NCBI RefSeq assembly: GCF_009363615.1 | Contig: NZ_CP045384.1 | Coordinates: forward strand, 2,354,501-2,418,500 | Source: Ruegeria sp. THAF33 | GTDB taxonomy: Bacteria > Pseudomonadota > Alphaproteobacteria > Rhodobacterales > Rhodobacteraceae | Direction: 5' to 3' | Length of the DNA stretch: 64,000 bases | Shown here: one piece after another, positions 7,894-15,663 of the stretch | Layout of the letters: every line of letters starts with the position of its first letter | Position numbering within the stretch: position 1 is the first letter of the stretch | The notes under the pieces: model-generated | Told to the model about the DNA's origin: nothing | Databases searched by the model: none | Seen by the model: the letters and a program-made list of their open reading frames with translations, nothing else | Made by a program: the position numbers and the translations under genes

Positions 7894-8601
7894 TCAACTA
7901 GGCAGGGTTGGCGCGCCCATATACGTGTGAATCTGGTCCCTTTCCGCGTCGGAAAGACCCAGAGCGGTGGACAATTGCCGCAGGTAAGACGCCTCGCGCG
8001 CGTTGTCCAGACGGATCGCAGCCAGGGAAGTTGCATAGATCTGCGTCTTGAGCGGCGCACCAGAATCAGCCGCCAACCCCATGACGTCAATCGGTGCGTT
8101 TAGCTGCTCTTGCACGAATGCGCGCTCTTCCTCGCTGACATCATCGCCCAATTCACCCAGGATGATTTCCTTTTCCTGTTCGTCCAGTTCGCCATCTGCC
8201 TTGGCAGCCTGAATCATTGCGCGCAGCATGAGTTTTGCCTGCTCTTCCATCGCTGCACCCGCAGGCGTGCCGCCGAACACGGTTTCCATCATGTCACCTG
8301 TGTGTTGATTGGCAGTTTTGGCGGCCCCTTGCATGGCGTTCAACAACCCACCCAAACCAGCGGCTCCGGCTGTGCTGCCGCCAACCCCCATCTTGCTCAT
8401 CATGTCCTGCAAGCCTGACGCGCCACCGGGCAGGCCAAATTGTTCTGCCATTTTGCCCAGCTGATCCACGCCAAAACCACCGCCCGCACCCTGCATCATG
8501 TCTTGCAGCCCAGCCATGCCGCCCATCTTCTGATATTTTTCCATGCCCTTGGCCGCAGCAAAACCAATGGCCACGGACGCCAGCGTTTTCATAAAGCTCA
8601 T
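7894..8601 (-). CDS. DUF533 / TerB-like tellurite resistance family protein
   Basis: A 235-residue protein. The N-terminal part has a hydrophobic segment (LASVAIGFAAAKGMEKY) followed by Gly/Met-rich low-complexity sequence (GLQDMMQGAGGGFG repeated as GASGLQDMMSKMGVGG). Residues from about 115 form an all-helical TerB-like domain (LMLRAMIQAAKADGELDEQE) as in E. coli YebE. GGAGG precedes the ATG at 8601. The role of DUF533 is unknown; TerB proteins bind metal through acidic residues, and the conserved DGELDEQE stretch is visible here. It is divergent from the DUF1326 operon. Confidence 0.82.
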   Translation of the reverse strand: MSFMKTLASVAIGFAAAKGMEKYQKMGGMAGLQDMMQGAGGGFGVDQLGKMAEQFGLPGGASGLQDMMSKMGVGGSTAGAAGLGGLLNAMQGAAKTANQHTGDMMETVFGGTPAGAAMEEQAKLMLRAMIQAAKADGELDEQEKEIILGELGDDVSEEERAFVQEQLNAPIDVMGLAADSGAPLKTQIYATSLAAIRLDNAREASYLRQLSTALGLSDAERDQIHTYMGAPTLPS

Positions 8602-8751
8602 AATCAACCTCCCATATCTTCAAATTGGTTCCGAAAGTCTAACAGCCGAATGCAATCCCGAATACCGTGCTCAACCTGAACGCGACCGGCCCATAGCCCG
8701 GCACATGATAAAGCCCAAAGAAGGCATTTAATTTGCGGTCTTGTTTGTACA

Positions 8752-8769
8752 TATCACGGATTCGTGATA
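8752..8769. promoter_or_regulatory. Palindrome TATCACG-N4-CGTGATA upstream of DUF1326 operon
   Basis: A perfect 7-base inverted repeat with a 4-base spacer lies about 110 bases before the DUF1326 start, in the region divergent from the DUF533 gene. TTGTTT at 8741-8746 is 17 bases before its right arm, so the palindrome could overlap a -10 region and act as an operator. The cognate regulator is not encoded next to it. Confidence 0.5.
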
Positions 8770-8879
8770 GGTTCGCCCATCCAAGAAGCCGAATTCAGGC
8801 TCGAAGGCCGAGGCAGCGTGAATGGGGTCAACCTGCAACGAGCAGAGCTGTTTTATGCGACTTTTCTTGGGGGGCTATC

Positions 8880-9515
8880 ATGACAGAATGGGCTATTCAG
8901 GCCGAAGAACTGGCCAATTGCAATTGCAACTTCGGTTGCCCGTGTCAGTTCAGCGTACTGCCGTCACACGGCAATTGCGAGGCGGTTGTCGTCTTTGACA
9001 TTCAAAGCGGTCACTACGGTGACACTGATCTGGGCGGTCTTCGGGCGGCAGGTGTCTATTATTGGCCGGGACCAATTCATGAAGGTAACGGTCAGATGCA
9101 GCTGATCATTGATGAAAGCGCAACAGCTGAACAGCGTGCCGCGTTGCAAGCGATCATGACCGGTCAGGATACGGATGAAATGGCCACGTTCTGGTATGTC
9201 TTCAGCGCCATGGCGCCTTTGAAACATGAAACGCTGTTTGTTCCGATTGAACTGGACTGGAACCGTGAAGAGCGCAGCGGATACGCCAAGGTTGCCGGAG
9301 TTTTCGATGTTGAGGTCAATCCGATCCCTCATATCGTATCGGGCGCACCTCACCGCGCGTCGATACAGTTGCCGAACGGCTTTGAATACCACCACGCCGA
9401 GGCGGCATCGGGCAGTGCGACTACAACGGGTGGTCAGATCCGGCTGACCTTTGACGCAACCCATGCTCATCTGGCGCATCTGAACATCTCGGGCCATGGC
9501 GTCTTGGGCGCATAA
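8880..9515 (+). CDS. DUF1326 domain protein with Cys-rich N-terminus
   Basis: A soluble protein of 211 residues with no signal peptide. Its N-terminus carries a cysteine cluster C14-x-C16-x3-C20-x-C22 (NCNCNFGCPCQF), which looks like a soft-metal or iron-sulphur ligand set, and the rest is DUF1326. The longer open frame upstream has no ribosome site; the ATG at 8880 follows a run of six G. It is the first gene of an operon with the DUF2182 membrane protein (13-base gap) and a GYD-domain protein. DUF1326 and DUF2182 genes are often neighbours, but no biochemical function is established to my knowledge. Confidence 0.85.
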   Translation: MTEWAIQAEELANCNCNFGCPCQFSVLPSHGNCEAVVVFDIQSGHYGDTDLGGLRAAGVYYWPGPIHEGNGQMQLIIDESATAEQRAALQAIMTGQDTDEMATFWYVFSAMAPLKHETLFVPIELDWNREERSGYAKVAGVFDVEVNPIPHIVSGAPHRASIQLPNGFEYHHAEAASGSATTTGGQIRLTFDATHAHLAHLNISGHGVLGA

Positions 9516-9528
9516 GCAGAGAACACCC

Positions 9529-10371
9529 ATGACCAAGCAGAACGCATCGCCCCGGGGCGGGACGGTTGAGTGGTTGCTGAGACAGGACAGCGCGATTGTT
9601 CTGGGAAGCGTTCTTCTGATCATCCTCGGTGCAACCTGGTACACGATAGCTGGCGTCGGGATGAACATGTCCGCGGTCGAGATGACCCGGATGGCCGGCC
9701 CTGTCGGAGATCCCATGAAAATGGGCCCGGCAGCAGCGTGGAGCGCAAGCTATGCCTTGCTGATTCTTCTGATGTGGTGGGTCATGATGATTGCCATGAT
9801 GACCCCAAGCGCTGCGCCTGCCGTTCTTCTGTTCATCGCGGTCAAGCGGACAGGGCCTGAAAAGCATCGGACGGTTGCGTTCAGCCTGTGGTTTTTATCC
9901 GGCTATCTGGTGGCCTGGGGGGTGTTCAGCCTGATTGCAACGGCATTGCAATGGGGGTTGGAACAAATCGGGTTGTCCGACGGGCCGATGATGACGATCA
10001 GCTCGGGCGTCTTCGCAGGATGCGTTCTTCTGGCGGCCGGCGCCTATCAGTTTTCAGCTTTGAAAAACGCATGCCTGCGCCACTGTCAGAGCCCCGCACG
10101 TTTCCTGGCCGATCACAACCGACCCGGAACATTCGGTGCTTTCCGCACCGGTATCCTGCACGGCACGTATTGTCTGGGATGCTGCTGGGCACTGATGCTG
10201 CTGCTTTTCGTCGGGGGGATCATGAACCTCTACTGGATTGTCGGAATTGCCGCCTATGTCGCGCTGGAAAAACTTTTGCCCGGGGCCCGGTGGCTTGTGC
10301 CGGTAACAGGTTTTGCGCTGATCGGCGCTGGCCTCTGGTTCATCACGGCACCGTTGTTTTCCGGCACCTGA
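9529..10371 (+). CDS. DUF2182 predicted metal-binding membrane protein
   Basis: Integral membrane protein of 280 residues with about seven hydrophobic helices. Signature features of DUF2182 are visible: MMIAMMTPSAAP in an early helix, the LKNACLRHC cysteine pair near residue 180, and HGTYCLGCCWALM with a further Cys cluster. Methionines and cysteines concentrated inside or beside helices suggest soft-metal contact. It follows the Cys-rich DUF1326 gene by 13 bases, so the two products probably act together at the inner membrane. Transport direction and substrate are unknown. Confidence 0.85.
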   Translation: MTKQNASPRGGTVEWLLRQDSAIVLGSVLLIILGATWYTIAGVGMNMSAVEMTRMAGPVGDPMKMGPAAAWSASYALLILLMWWVMMIAMMTPSAAPAVLLFIAVKRTGPEKHRTVAFSLWFLSGYLVAWGVFSLIATALQWGLEQIGLSDGPMMTISSGVFAGCVLLAAGAYQFSALKNACLRHCQSPARFLADHNRPGTFGAFRTGILHGTYCLGCCWALMLLLFVGGIMNLYWIVGIAAYVALEKLLPGARWLVPVTGFALIGAGLWFITAPLFSGT

Positions 10372-10438
10372 TTTTGAACGGCCCCGGGGTCGGCTGACTT
10401 GAAGACCCAAAAACGATTTGACGCAACAGGAGGTATCA

Positions 10439-10771
10439 ATGCCCATTTTCATTACTTACGCATCTTACTCGCAAGCCGGTGTCAAAGGCATGTTGCAAAA
10501 GCCCGAGAACCGCACCGGTCCGGTGAAAGCTCTGCTGGAAAAAGTAGGCGGCAGGCTGCTGTCCTTCTACATGACGACCGGCAGCAACGACGTGGTTGTG
10601 ATCAGCGAAGCCCCAGATGGGACAGACGCCGTGGCCGTTGGCATGGCTGTCGCCGCGTCGGGTGCAGTGACGAACATCGAAACCGTCCGCGCCTGGACCG
10701 CAGACGAGTTCACGTCGATAACCGAGAAAGCGGCGGCGCTGACCGGTTCCTACACGCCTCCCGGAGGATAG
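10439..10771 (+). CDS. GYD domain protein
   Basis: A 110-residue soluble protein of the GYD family, a dimeric alpha-beta barrel-like fold. Family features include the N-terminal ITYASYSQAGVKGM strand-helix and VVVISEAPDGTDAVAVGM. AGGAGG lies 6 bases before the ATG at 10439. It is the third gene after DUF1326 and DUF2182, and it closes the operon just before the rnpB 3' end on the opposite strand. GYD proteins have no settled function; some are predicted small-molecule or quinone-binding proteins. Confidence 0.82.
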   Translation: MPIFITYASYSQAGVKGMLQKPENRTGPVKALLEKVGGRLLSFYMTTGSNDVVVISEAPDGTDAVAVGMAVAASGAVTNIETVRAWTADEFTSITEKAAALTGSYTPPGG

Positions 10772-10775
10772 GCGG

Positions 10776-11182
10776 ATACGCGCGGAGGGCCTGTAAGCCG
10801 GATCTTGTTCCGGGGTTGCCCCCTTCGATGACCATTCCTCTAGGCCGTGCATTGCTGCGCGGCTCAAGCTGCCAACCCGGTCCCTCTCGGCCAAGACGTG
10901 CCTAGCGGCGGTATCGGCTTGCGCCGACCGGCCCGCGCGGGGACCCTATTTGGCATTGCTCCCGGTGGGGCTTGCCGTGCCGCCCCTGTTGCCAGGGGCG
11001 CGGTGGGCTCTTACCCCACCGTTTCACCCTTACCCTGAACCAAAGTTCCGGGCGGTCTGATTTCTGTGGCGCTTTCCGTCGGGTTGCCCCGCCCGGGCGT
11101 TACCCGGCACCGTTGTCTTGTGGAGTCCGGACTTTCCTCTCGGGCCTTGCGACCCCAGCGGCCATCCGGCCCTCCGCGCGTG
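10776..11182 (-). ncRNA. rnpB: RNase P RNA (class A)
   Basis: The catalytic RNA of RNase P, which matures tRNA 5' ends. On the minus strand the hallmark CR-I block GAGGAAAGTCCGGACTCC, the GGGTGAAA segment, AGAGGAATG, and the 3' ACAAGATCCGGCTTACAGG block all appear in order. The 5' CGCGCGGAGGGCC (11168-11180) pairs perfectly with the 3' GGCCCTCCGCGCG (10779-10791) as helix P1, which sets the ends within a few bases. Short open frames in this interval are artefacts of the structured RNA. Confidence 0.95.
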
Positions 11183-11268
11183 GGTTGGGTAGGCTCTGCG
11201 GTCGGCGGCGTCAAGGGTGGATGGTTCAGACAAGGGGCCAGCCCCTTCTTGGCCTTCGGCCAATTCAA

Positions 11269-11295
11269 CCCCGGGATATTTTCAGCCAGATGAAG
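11269..11295 (+). repeat. Dispersed intergenic repeat, copy 1
   Basis: A 27-base block (CCCCGGGATATTTT, two variable bases, GCCAGATGAAG minus its leading overlap) matches a second copy at 44973-44999 at 25 of 27 positions. A GC-rich hairpin region precedes it (GGGGCCAGCCCC and TTGGCCTTCGGCCAA, 11234-11262). It lies between the amidase 3' end and the rnpB promoter side. Confidence 0.6.
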
Positions 11296-11301
11296 GGCGG
11301 A

Positions 11302-11979
11302 TCAGGAGTGCGGGATCAGCGGTGCAAGGTCGGCTTGCTGCAAAGGCCCCCTGCCCCATGGGCGGTATCGAAGGCGGACGGAATGCAACAGTGTATCATC
11401 GTCCGCATTAGCGCTGAAACCGGCGGCCCGAGCCAGGCTTCGGAACCGGCCCTTTGATGCAGTTTGCGGACCAGCGGCATATCCACGGGGCGCGGCCAGC
11501 AAGTTGCGCTCGAGCCGCAACCAGTCAAATCGCGGACCGGGGTCAAATTTGCGCCCGGGCGCCATGTCCGAATGGCCGATGACACCGTTTGGCAAGATGG
11601 CCCAACGGTGCATTATCTGGCGCAACAGCTGTTCCAGCCGGTGCATCTGGGGTTCAGGGAACGGATGCTTGCCAGCGTTGTCCAGCTCGATGCCTATGGA
11701 CCGCGAGTTGATGTCGGTCTGACCGTGCCATTCTCCGGCACCCGCGTGCCAAGCCCGGTCTTCTTCGCGCACCATCTGCCACAGCGTGCCATCATTGCCG
11801 ATCAGGTAATGGGCCGAGACCTCGGCCTTTGGGTCGCACAGACGATCCAAAGCCGCCTGAGCGCTGTCCATCGCCGTGTAATGGATCACGATCAAGGATG
11901 GTGTCAGACCATCTCGGCGCTCACCAAAATTGGGTGACGGATGCCAGATCGGGTTCAGGGGGTCAGTTGCTGACGGCAC
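11302..11979 (-). CDS. N-acetylmuramoyl-L-alanine amidase (AmpD-like)
   Basis: Zinc amidase of the amidase_2 (AmpD) family that cleaves the lactyl-amide bond in muropeptides. Zinc ligands are the His in VIHYTA, the His in VIGHSDMAPGRK and the Asp in KFDPG; the WHAG and SIGIELDN motifs are also typical. No signal peptide is seen, so a cytosolic recycling role is plausible. The start is probably the GTG at 11979, which gives 225 residues and lets the gene overlap the end of the upstream lipoprotein gene by 17 bases (translational coupling). A far longer open frame upstream would overlap that gene extensively. Confidence 0.85.
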   Translation of the reverse strand: MPSATDPLNPIWHPSPNFGERRDGLTPSLIVIHYTAMDSAQAALDRLCDPKAEVSAHYLIGNDGTLWQMVREEDRAWHAGAGEWHGQTDINSRSIGIELDNAGKHPFPEPQMHRLEQLLRQIMHRWAILPNGVIGHSDMAPGRKFDPGPRFDWLRLERNLLAAPRGYAAGPQTASKGRFRSLARAAGFSANADDDTLLHSVRLRYRPWGRGPLQQADLAPLIPHS

Positions 11980-12667
11980 TGCGGAACGGGCTCGGGTCCC
12001 AGCCACACGCATAGCCATCCCCATCCGGGTCCAGACCTTTGCGGTCGCGCTGGGGGCCGCCATTGGACAGAAACTCGATCTGAGCCTGATCAGGGGATGG
12101 GAATTGCGCGCAGTTCCTCTGAGCCTTGGCCTGAAGGTTGAAACCGGACCGGCTGTAAAGTTGCACACCTACCGGATTGGACGTGCTCAGCGCGTATTGC
12201 ACAATGTTTGTCTGGCCGCTCGCCGTGCGCTCGGGCACTGCCGTCGGGGCCACGAGTTCATACGTCTGGCGGTTCTGCTCGATCCGGGCGGCGTCGGATT
12301 CGATGCTGCGGCGTTCGGACACTGCAGAAAAATCCTGTTCATCCGAAATCGCGCCAGTGTTCGCCACGGGAACCGCCGTAACCGCGGCTGGGTTTTGGCC
12401 AGATGTGCTGGCCAATGCCGCCGCGGCCTGGTTGGCGATATCCGCGTTTTCACCCGTGGCAACAGGCGCCGTACCCGGGGCGCCCAGCGGTTGTTGTGAA
12501 ACTTCGACCGGGGCCAGCAGAGGGTTGCCGGCCACGCCCTGACCTGCCAATTGAGCCTCGCGCTGCGCCTGGTATTCAGGCGTGTTGAAACCCGTGCTGG
12601 TCAGCGGCGCGACATCCGTGCACGCAGCTGCCAGTGCAAGAGCGGGGACCAAAAGCAAAACGCGCAT
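11963..12667 (-). CDS. Lipoprotein with excalibur-like C-terminus
   Basis: A 234-residue protein beginning MRVLLLVPALALAAAC, a clear lipoprotein signal with Cys16. The middle is a Pro/Ala/Gln-rich disordered stretch with RQTYELVAPTAVPER. The last 40 residues contain C-x-F plus DPDGDGYACGWDP, the pattern of the excalibur calcium-binding domain (DxDxDGxxC with a paired upstream Cys). It is probably attached to the envelope in the periplasm. The downstream amidase gene overlaps its 3' end, which hints at a shared cell-wall role. Domain assignment is by motif only. Confidence 0.75.
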   Translation of the reverse strand: MRVLLLVPALALAAACTDVAPLTSTGFNTPEYQAQREAQLAGQGVAGNPLLAPVEVSQQPLGAPGTAPVATGENADIANQAAAALASTSGQNPAAVTAVPVANTGAISDEQDFSAVSERRSIESDAARIEQNRQTYELVAPTAVPERTASGQTNIVQYALSTSNPVGVQLYSRSGFNLQAKAQRNCAQFPSPDQAQIEFLSNGGPQRDRKGLDPDGDGYACGWDPSPFRSAVSN

Positions 12668-12705
12668 TGTTTGGCTCCGTGTCTAGTGCTTCAGTTGCCC
12701 GAGGC

Positions 12706-14193
12706 TTACCACCATTTCCCGGGCTTGGCCACAAAACCGGCCGCGTTTTCCAGCGCATAGGCGGTATTGAGCAGGTCGCCTTCTTCCCAGGGACGCCCGA
12801 TCAGCTGCAATCCCAGCGGAAGACCTTGTGTGTCCAGCCCTGCGGGGACCGAGATACCGGGCAATCCGGCCAGGTTCACGGTCACGGTGAAAACATCGTT
12901 CAAATACATTTGAACAGGATCTGCTTCGGTCATTTCGCCCAGACCGAAGGCCGCCGATGGGGTTGCCGGGGTCAGGATGGCGTCGACACCGGCCGCGAAC
13001 ACGTCTTCGAAGTCTTTCTTGATCAGCGTGCGCACCTTGCGGGCACGATTGTAATAGGCGTCGTAGAATCCAGCCGACAAAACATAGGTGCCGACCATGA
13101 CCCGGCGCTGCACTTCGTGGCCAAAGCCCTCGGCGCGGGTCTTTTCGTACATCTCGGTGATGCCATCCCCCTGCGCCAACTGTGCACGATGCCCATAGCG
13201 GACACCGTCATAGCGGGCGAGGTTCGAAGACGCCTCGGCCGGGGCGATCACATAGTAGGCAGGCAGCGCATACTTGGTGTGCGGCAGCGAGATATCGACG
13301 ATCTCGGCCCCCGCATCCTTCAGCATCGCGGCACCATCGGCCCAGAGCTTTTCGATCTCGGCGGGCATGCCGTCCATGCGGTATTCCTTGGGGATACCGA
13401 TCTTCTTGCCCTTGATGTCGCCAGTCAGCATCGCTTCGAAATTCGGAACGGCCAGATCCGCACTGGTCGAATCCTTGGCGTCATGGCCGCACATGGTTTC
13501 CAGCATGATCGCGGCGTCGCGGACATTCTTGGTCATCGGACCGGCCTGATCCAGCGAGGACGCAAACGCCACAATGCCCCAGCGCGAGCAACGACCATAG
13601 GTCGGCTTGATGCCGGTGATCCCGACAAAAGCCGCGGGCTGCCGGATGGAACCGCCGGTATCGGTACCCGTTGCTGCAAGGCACAGATCGGCAGCAACGG
13701 CGGCCGCAGATCCGCCCGACGAACCGCCCGGCGTCAGCTGCGCATCATCGTTGCCACGACGCCACGGGCTGACCGCGTTGCCATAGACCGATGTTTCGTT
13801 GGACGAGCCCATGGCGAATTCGTCCATGTTCAGCTTGCCCAGCATCACCGCGCCTGCGTCGGCCAGTTGCTGTGACACGGTGGATTCGTATTCCGGCTTG
13901 AAGCCTTCAAGAATGCCCGACGCGGCTTGTGACGGCACGCCCTTGGTGCAGAACAGGTCCTTGATGCCGATCGGCAGGCCACACATTGACGGAGCGTCCC
14001 CGCCCTTGATCCGTTCATCCGCAGCCTTGGCGCGCTCCATCGCGATCTCGGGCGTCTTGTGGACGAATGCGTTCAGCGCATCTGCTTCATCAATGGCTTT
14101 CAAGCAGGCTTCTGTCAGCTCAACCGACGTGACGTCGCCGGCTCGCAACGCGTCGCGGGCCTCGGCCAGGCCCATTTTGTTCAGATCGCTCAT
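12706..14193 (-). CDS. gatA: Asp-tRNA(Asn)/Glu-tRNA(Gln) amidotransferase subunit A
   Basis: Amidase-signature enzyme that releases ammonia from glutamine for transamidation of misacylated Glu-tRNA(Gln) or Asp-tRNA(Asn). It has 495 residues, the normal length. The Ser-cis-Ser-Lys machinery is visible: [11 protein letters not shown] with the catalytic Lys, the [13 protein letters not shown] loop, and [10 protein letters not shown] with the nucleophile Ser. It starts 3 bases after gatC on the minus strand. gatB is not in the window. Confidence 0.95.
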   Translation of the reverse strand: MSDLNKMGLAEARDALRAGDVTSVELTEACLKAIDEADALNAFVHKTPEIAMERAKAADERIKGGDAPSMCGLPIGIKDLFCTKGVPSQAASGILEGFKPEYESTVSQQLADAGAVMLGKLNMDEFAMGSSNETSVYGNAVSPWRRGNDDAQLTPGGSSGGSAAAVAADLCLAATGTDTGGSIRQPAAFVGITGIKPTYGRCSRWGIVAFASSLDQAGPMTKNVRDAAIMLETMCGHDAKDSTSADLAVPNFEAMLTGDIKGKKIGIPKEYRMDGMPAEIEKLWADGAAMLKDAGAEIVDISLPHTKYALPAYYVIAPAEASSNLARYDGVRYGHRAQLAQGDGITEMYEKTRAEGFGHEVQRRVMVGTYVLSAGFYDAYYNRARKVRTLIKKDFEDVFAAGVDAILTPATPSAAFGLGEMTEADPVQMYLNDVFTVTVNLAGLPGISVPAGLDTQGLPLGLQLIGRPWEEGDLLNTAYALENAAGFVAKPGKWW

Positions 14194-14196
14194 GTC

Positions 14197-14484
14197 TTAC
14201 TCCACCACTTTGGGGACTGCGAAGAACCCTTCGCGGGCGTCGGGGGCGTTGGCCAGAATCTTGTCCTGCTGATTGCCATCGGTGACTTCGTCCTGACGAC
14301 GCTTGAGGCGCATGGGTGTGACCGAAACCATCGGCTCGACACCTTCCACATCCACTTCGTTCAGCTGTTCGATGAACCCAAGGATGGTGTTGAACTCGGA
14401 TGCCAGCGCCGGCAGCGCGTCATCCTCGACCTTGATCCGGGCCAGTTTGGCCACTTTGGCGGCGGTGCTTTGGTCAATCGACAT
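14197..14484 (-). CDS. gatC: Asp-tRNA(Asn)/Glu-tRNA(Gln) amidotransferase subunit C
   Basis: The 95-residue small subunit that stabilises GatA in the GatCAB complex. Family features are the KVAKLARIKVEDD N-terminal helix, FNTILGFIEQLNEVDVEGV, and the LKRRQDEVTDGN loop. It is the first gene of a gatCA pair; both are transcribed leftward. Confidence 0.95.
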   Translation of the reverse strand: MSIDQSTAAKVAKLARIKVEDDALPALASEFNTILGFIEQLNEVDVEGVEPMVSVTPMRLKRRQDEVTDGNQQDKILANAPDAREGFFAVPKVVE

Positions 14485-14659
14485 CGGCTTCCCTCATCTA
14501 CGTTAGGGGGCGTTTACCCGTCTGTAGCGGCAGTCGCAAGACCGGGCTGCCCTGGGCAGGTCCGAGTTTGGAACTCCCCCCTCGTCTGAGGCTATTCAAA
14601 ACTGAATGACCGGTATGCAAAAAAAGTAAACCGAATAGTTCATTGTCGATCTTGAAAAC

Positions 14660-14675
14660 TGAACTGTACTGTTCA
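14660..14675. promoter_or_regulatory. Candidate operator TGAACTGTACTGTTCA
   Basis: A 16-base dyad with 7 of 8 matched pairs lies 39 bases before the start of a small secreted protein gene. TTGAAA at 14652-14657 just before it could be a -35 box, so a bound protein would block transcription. Partial copies of GTTCATT and AAAACTGAA lie in the preceding 60 bases. TetR-type regulators often bind such dyads; this is inference. Confidence 0.45.
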
Positions 14676-14713
14676 TTTTATTTATGCGACATAACGCAAA
14701 CCGGAGAAAAAAC

Positions 14714-14872
14714 ATGAAACTCCTGATAACAGCCGCAGTCTTGTCCGCCACGATTTTGGCCGCACCGGCCATGGCTTTGAGTATCGACACAAGCAACCTG
14801 ACACGCACGTTGACCTTCCCGTCCCCTGTCTCGGAACCGGTCACGCAGGATCAGGTAAAACCTGCCAAGTAA
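14714..14872 (+). CDS. Small exported protein, function unknown
   Basis: A 52-residue protein whose first ~20 residues (MKLLITAAVLSATILAAPAMA) form a Sec signal with an AMA cleavage site, leaving a mature peptide of about 31 residues rich in Thr and Ser (LSIDTSNLTRTLTFPSPVSE). GGAG precedes the ATG at 14714; an upstream in-frame ATG at 14684 lacks a ribosome site. It has its own promoter region with a dyad and a strong terminator right after, so it looks like a separately regulated gene. No family is recognised. Confidence 0.65.
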   Translation: MKLLITAAVLSATILAAPAMALSIDTSNLTRTLTFPSPVSEPVTQDQVKPAK

Positions 14873-14885
14873 CGCGCAGGTCCTG

Positions 14886-14922
14886 GCCGGGTCAGATATC
14901 CCCTCTCTGACCCGGCTGTTTT
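14886..14922 (+). terminator. Terminator after the small exported protein gene
   Basis: GCCGGGTCAGA and TCTGACCCGGC form a perfect 11-base stem with a 9-base loop, followed by TGTTTTGC. Confidence 0.8.
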
Positions 14923-15028
14923 GCATTTTCGAGGATGCACATCCCAGAGCAAGCCGCTAGCATGACGTCGAATACAGAACAGAACTGCGCCGAGGTTTCG
15001 TAGTTCAGGCAAGCCAGTGGAGCAGATG

Positions 15029-15592
15029 ATGAGCACGCAAAAACAAGCGGTTCTGGACGCAATCGACGCAGCCAATGCAAATGACCCCAACCAAGACGAG
15101 GGCCGCCCCGCGGCGCTGTTGTATGGCGAACGCATGAGTGCCGAGCTGGGCCGCCTGTTTCCGGACGCGTCTGACGCCCTTCAAATCGCCGCGCGCGGGC
15201 AGCATGTGGAACGTTGGAAACTTGCCCGCAGTGAATATCCCGAAGGCCGGGTTGGATATCTGTCATGGCGCAAGGCGCAGGGCGAACACCATGCCAATGT
15301 GGTCATGGGGTTGATGGCCCGCGAAGGTTACGATTCAGAACAGGTCGAGGCCGCAGGGCGCATGTTGCGCAAACAGGGCATCAAGCGGGACGCTGAAGTG
15401 CAGGCGTTGGAAGACGTGATCTGCTTTGTGTTTCTGAAATGGTATTTCCAGCCCTTTGCCGCAAAACACTCGGCCGAGAAAATCCAGAGCATCGTTGAAA
15501 AAACAGCCCGCAAGATGTCGCCCGAAGGCCGCGCTCGGGTGTTGAACGAATTTGATCTGCCCGACCATCTGGCCGCAGCCTTTCAGAACTAG
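15029..15592 (+). CDS. DUF4202 domain protein
   Basis: A soluble protein of 187 residues matching the DUF4202 pattern: DAIDAANANDPNQ at the N-terminus, AARGQHVERWKLAR, GYLSWRKAQGEHHA, and LEDVICFVFLKWYF. The conserved His residues in RGQHxERW and GEHHA resemble HD-type metal ligands, but this is speculative. GGAG lies 7 bases before the ATG at 15029; an ATG one codon earlier is equally in frame. Function is unknown. Confidence 0.8.
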   Translation: MSTQKQAVLDAIDAANANDPNQDEGRPAALLYGERMSAELGRLFPDASDALQIAARGQHVERWKLARSEYPEGRVGYLSWRKAQGEHHANVVMGLMAREGYDSEQVEAAGRMLRKQGIKRDAEVQALEDVICFVFLKWYFQPFAAKHSAEKIQSIVEKTARKMSPEGRARVLNEFDLPDHLAAAFQN

Positions 15593-15663
15593 GAGCGGAC
15601 CAGGGCGGTTTCGTTGACCTACTTGTCACGAGGCTCGGAGGACACAAGCGATCCTCCCGCGCG

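Noticed and set aside
10847..11268. Several short frames on both strands
   Set aside because: They overlap the RNase P RNA, whose conserved blocks and P1 helix are clear.
12634..13875. Plus-strand open frame of 413 codons
   Set aside because: Antisense to gatA, whose catalytic motifs are certain; the frame has His/Arg-rich shadow composition.
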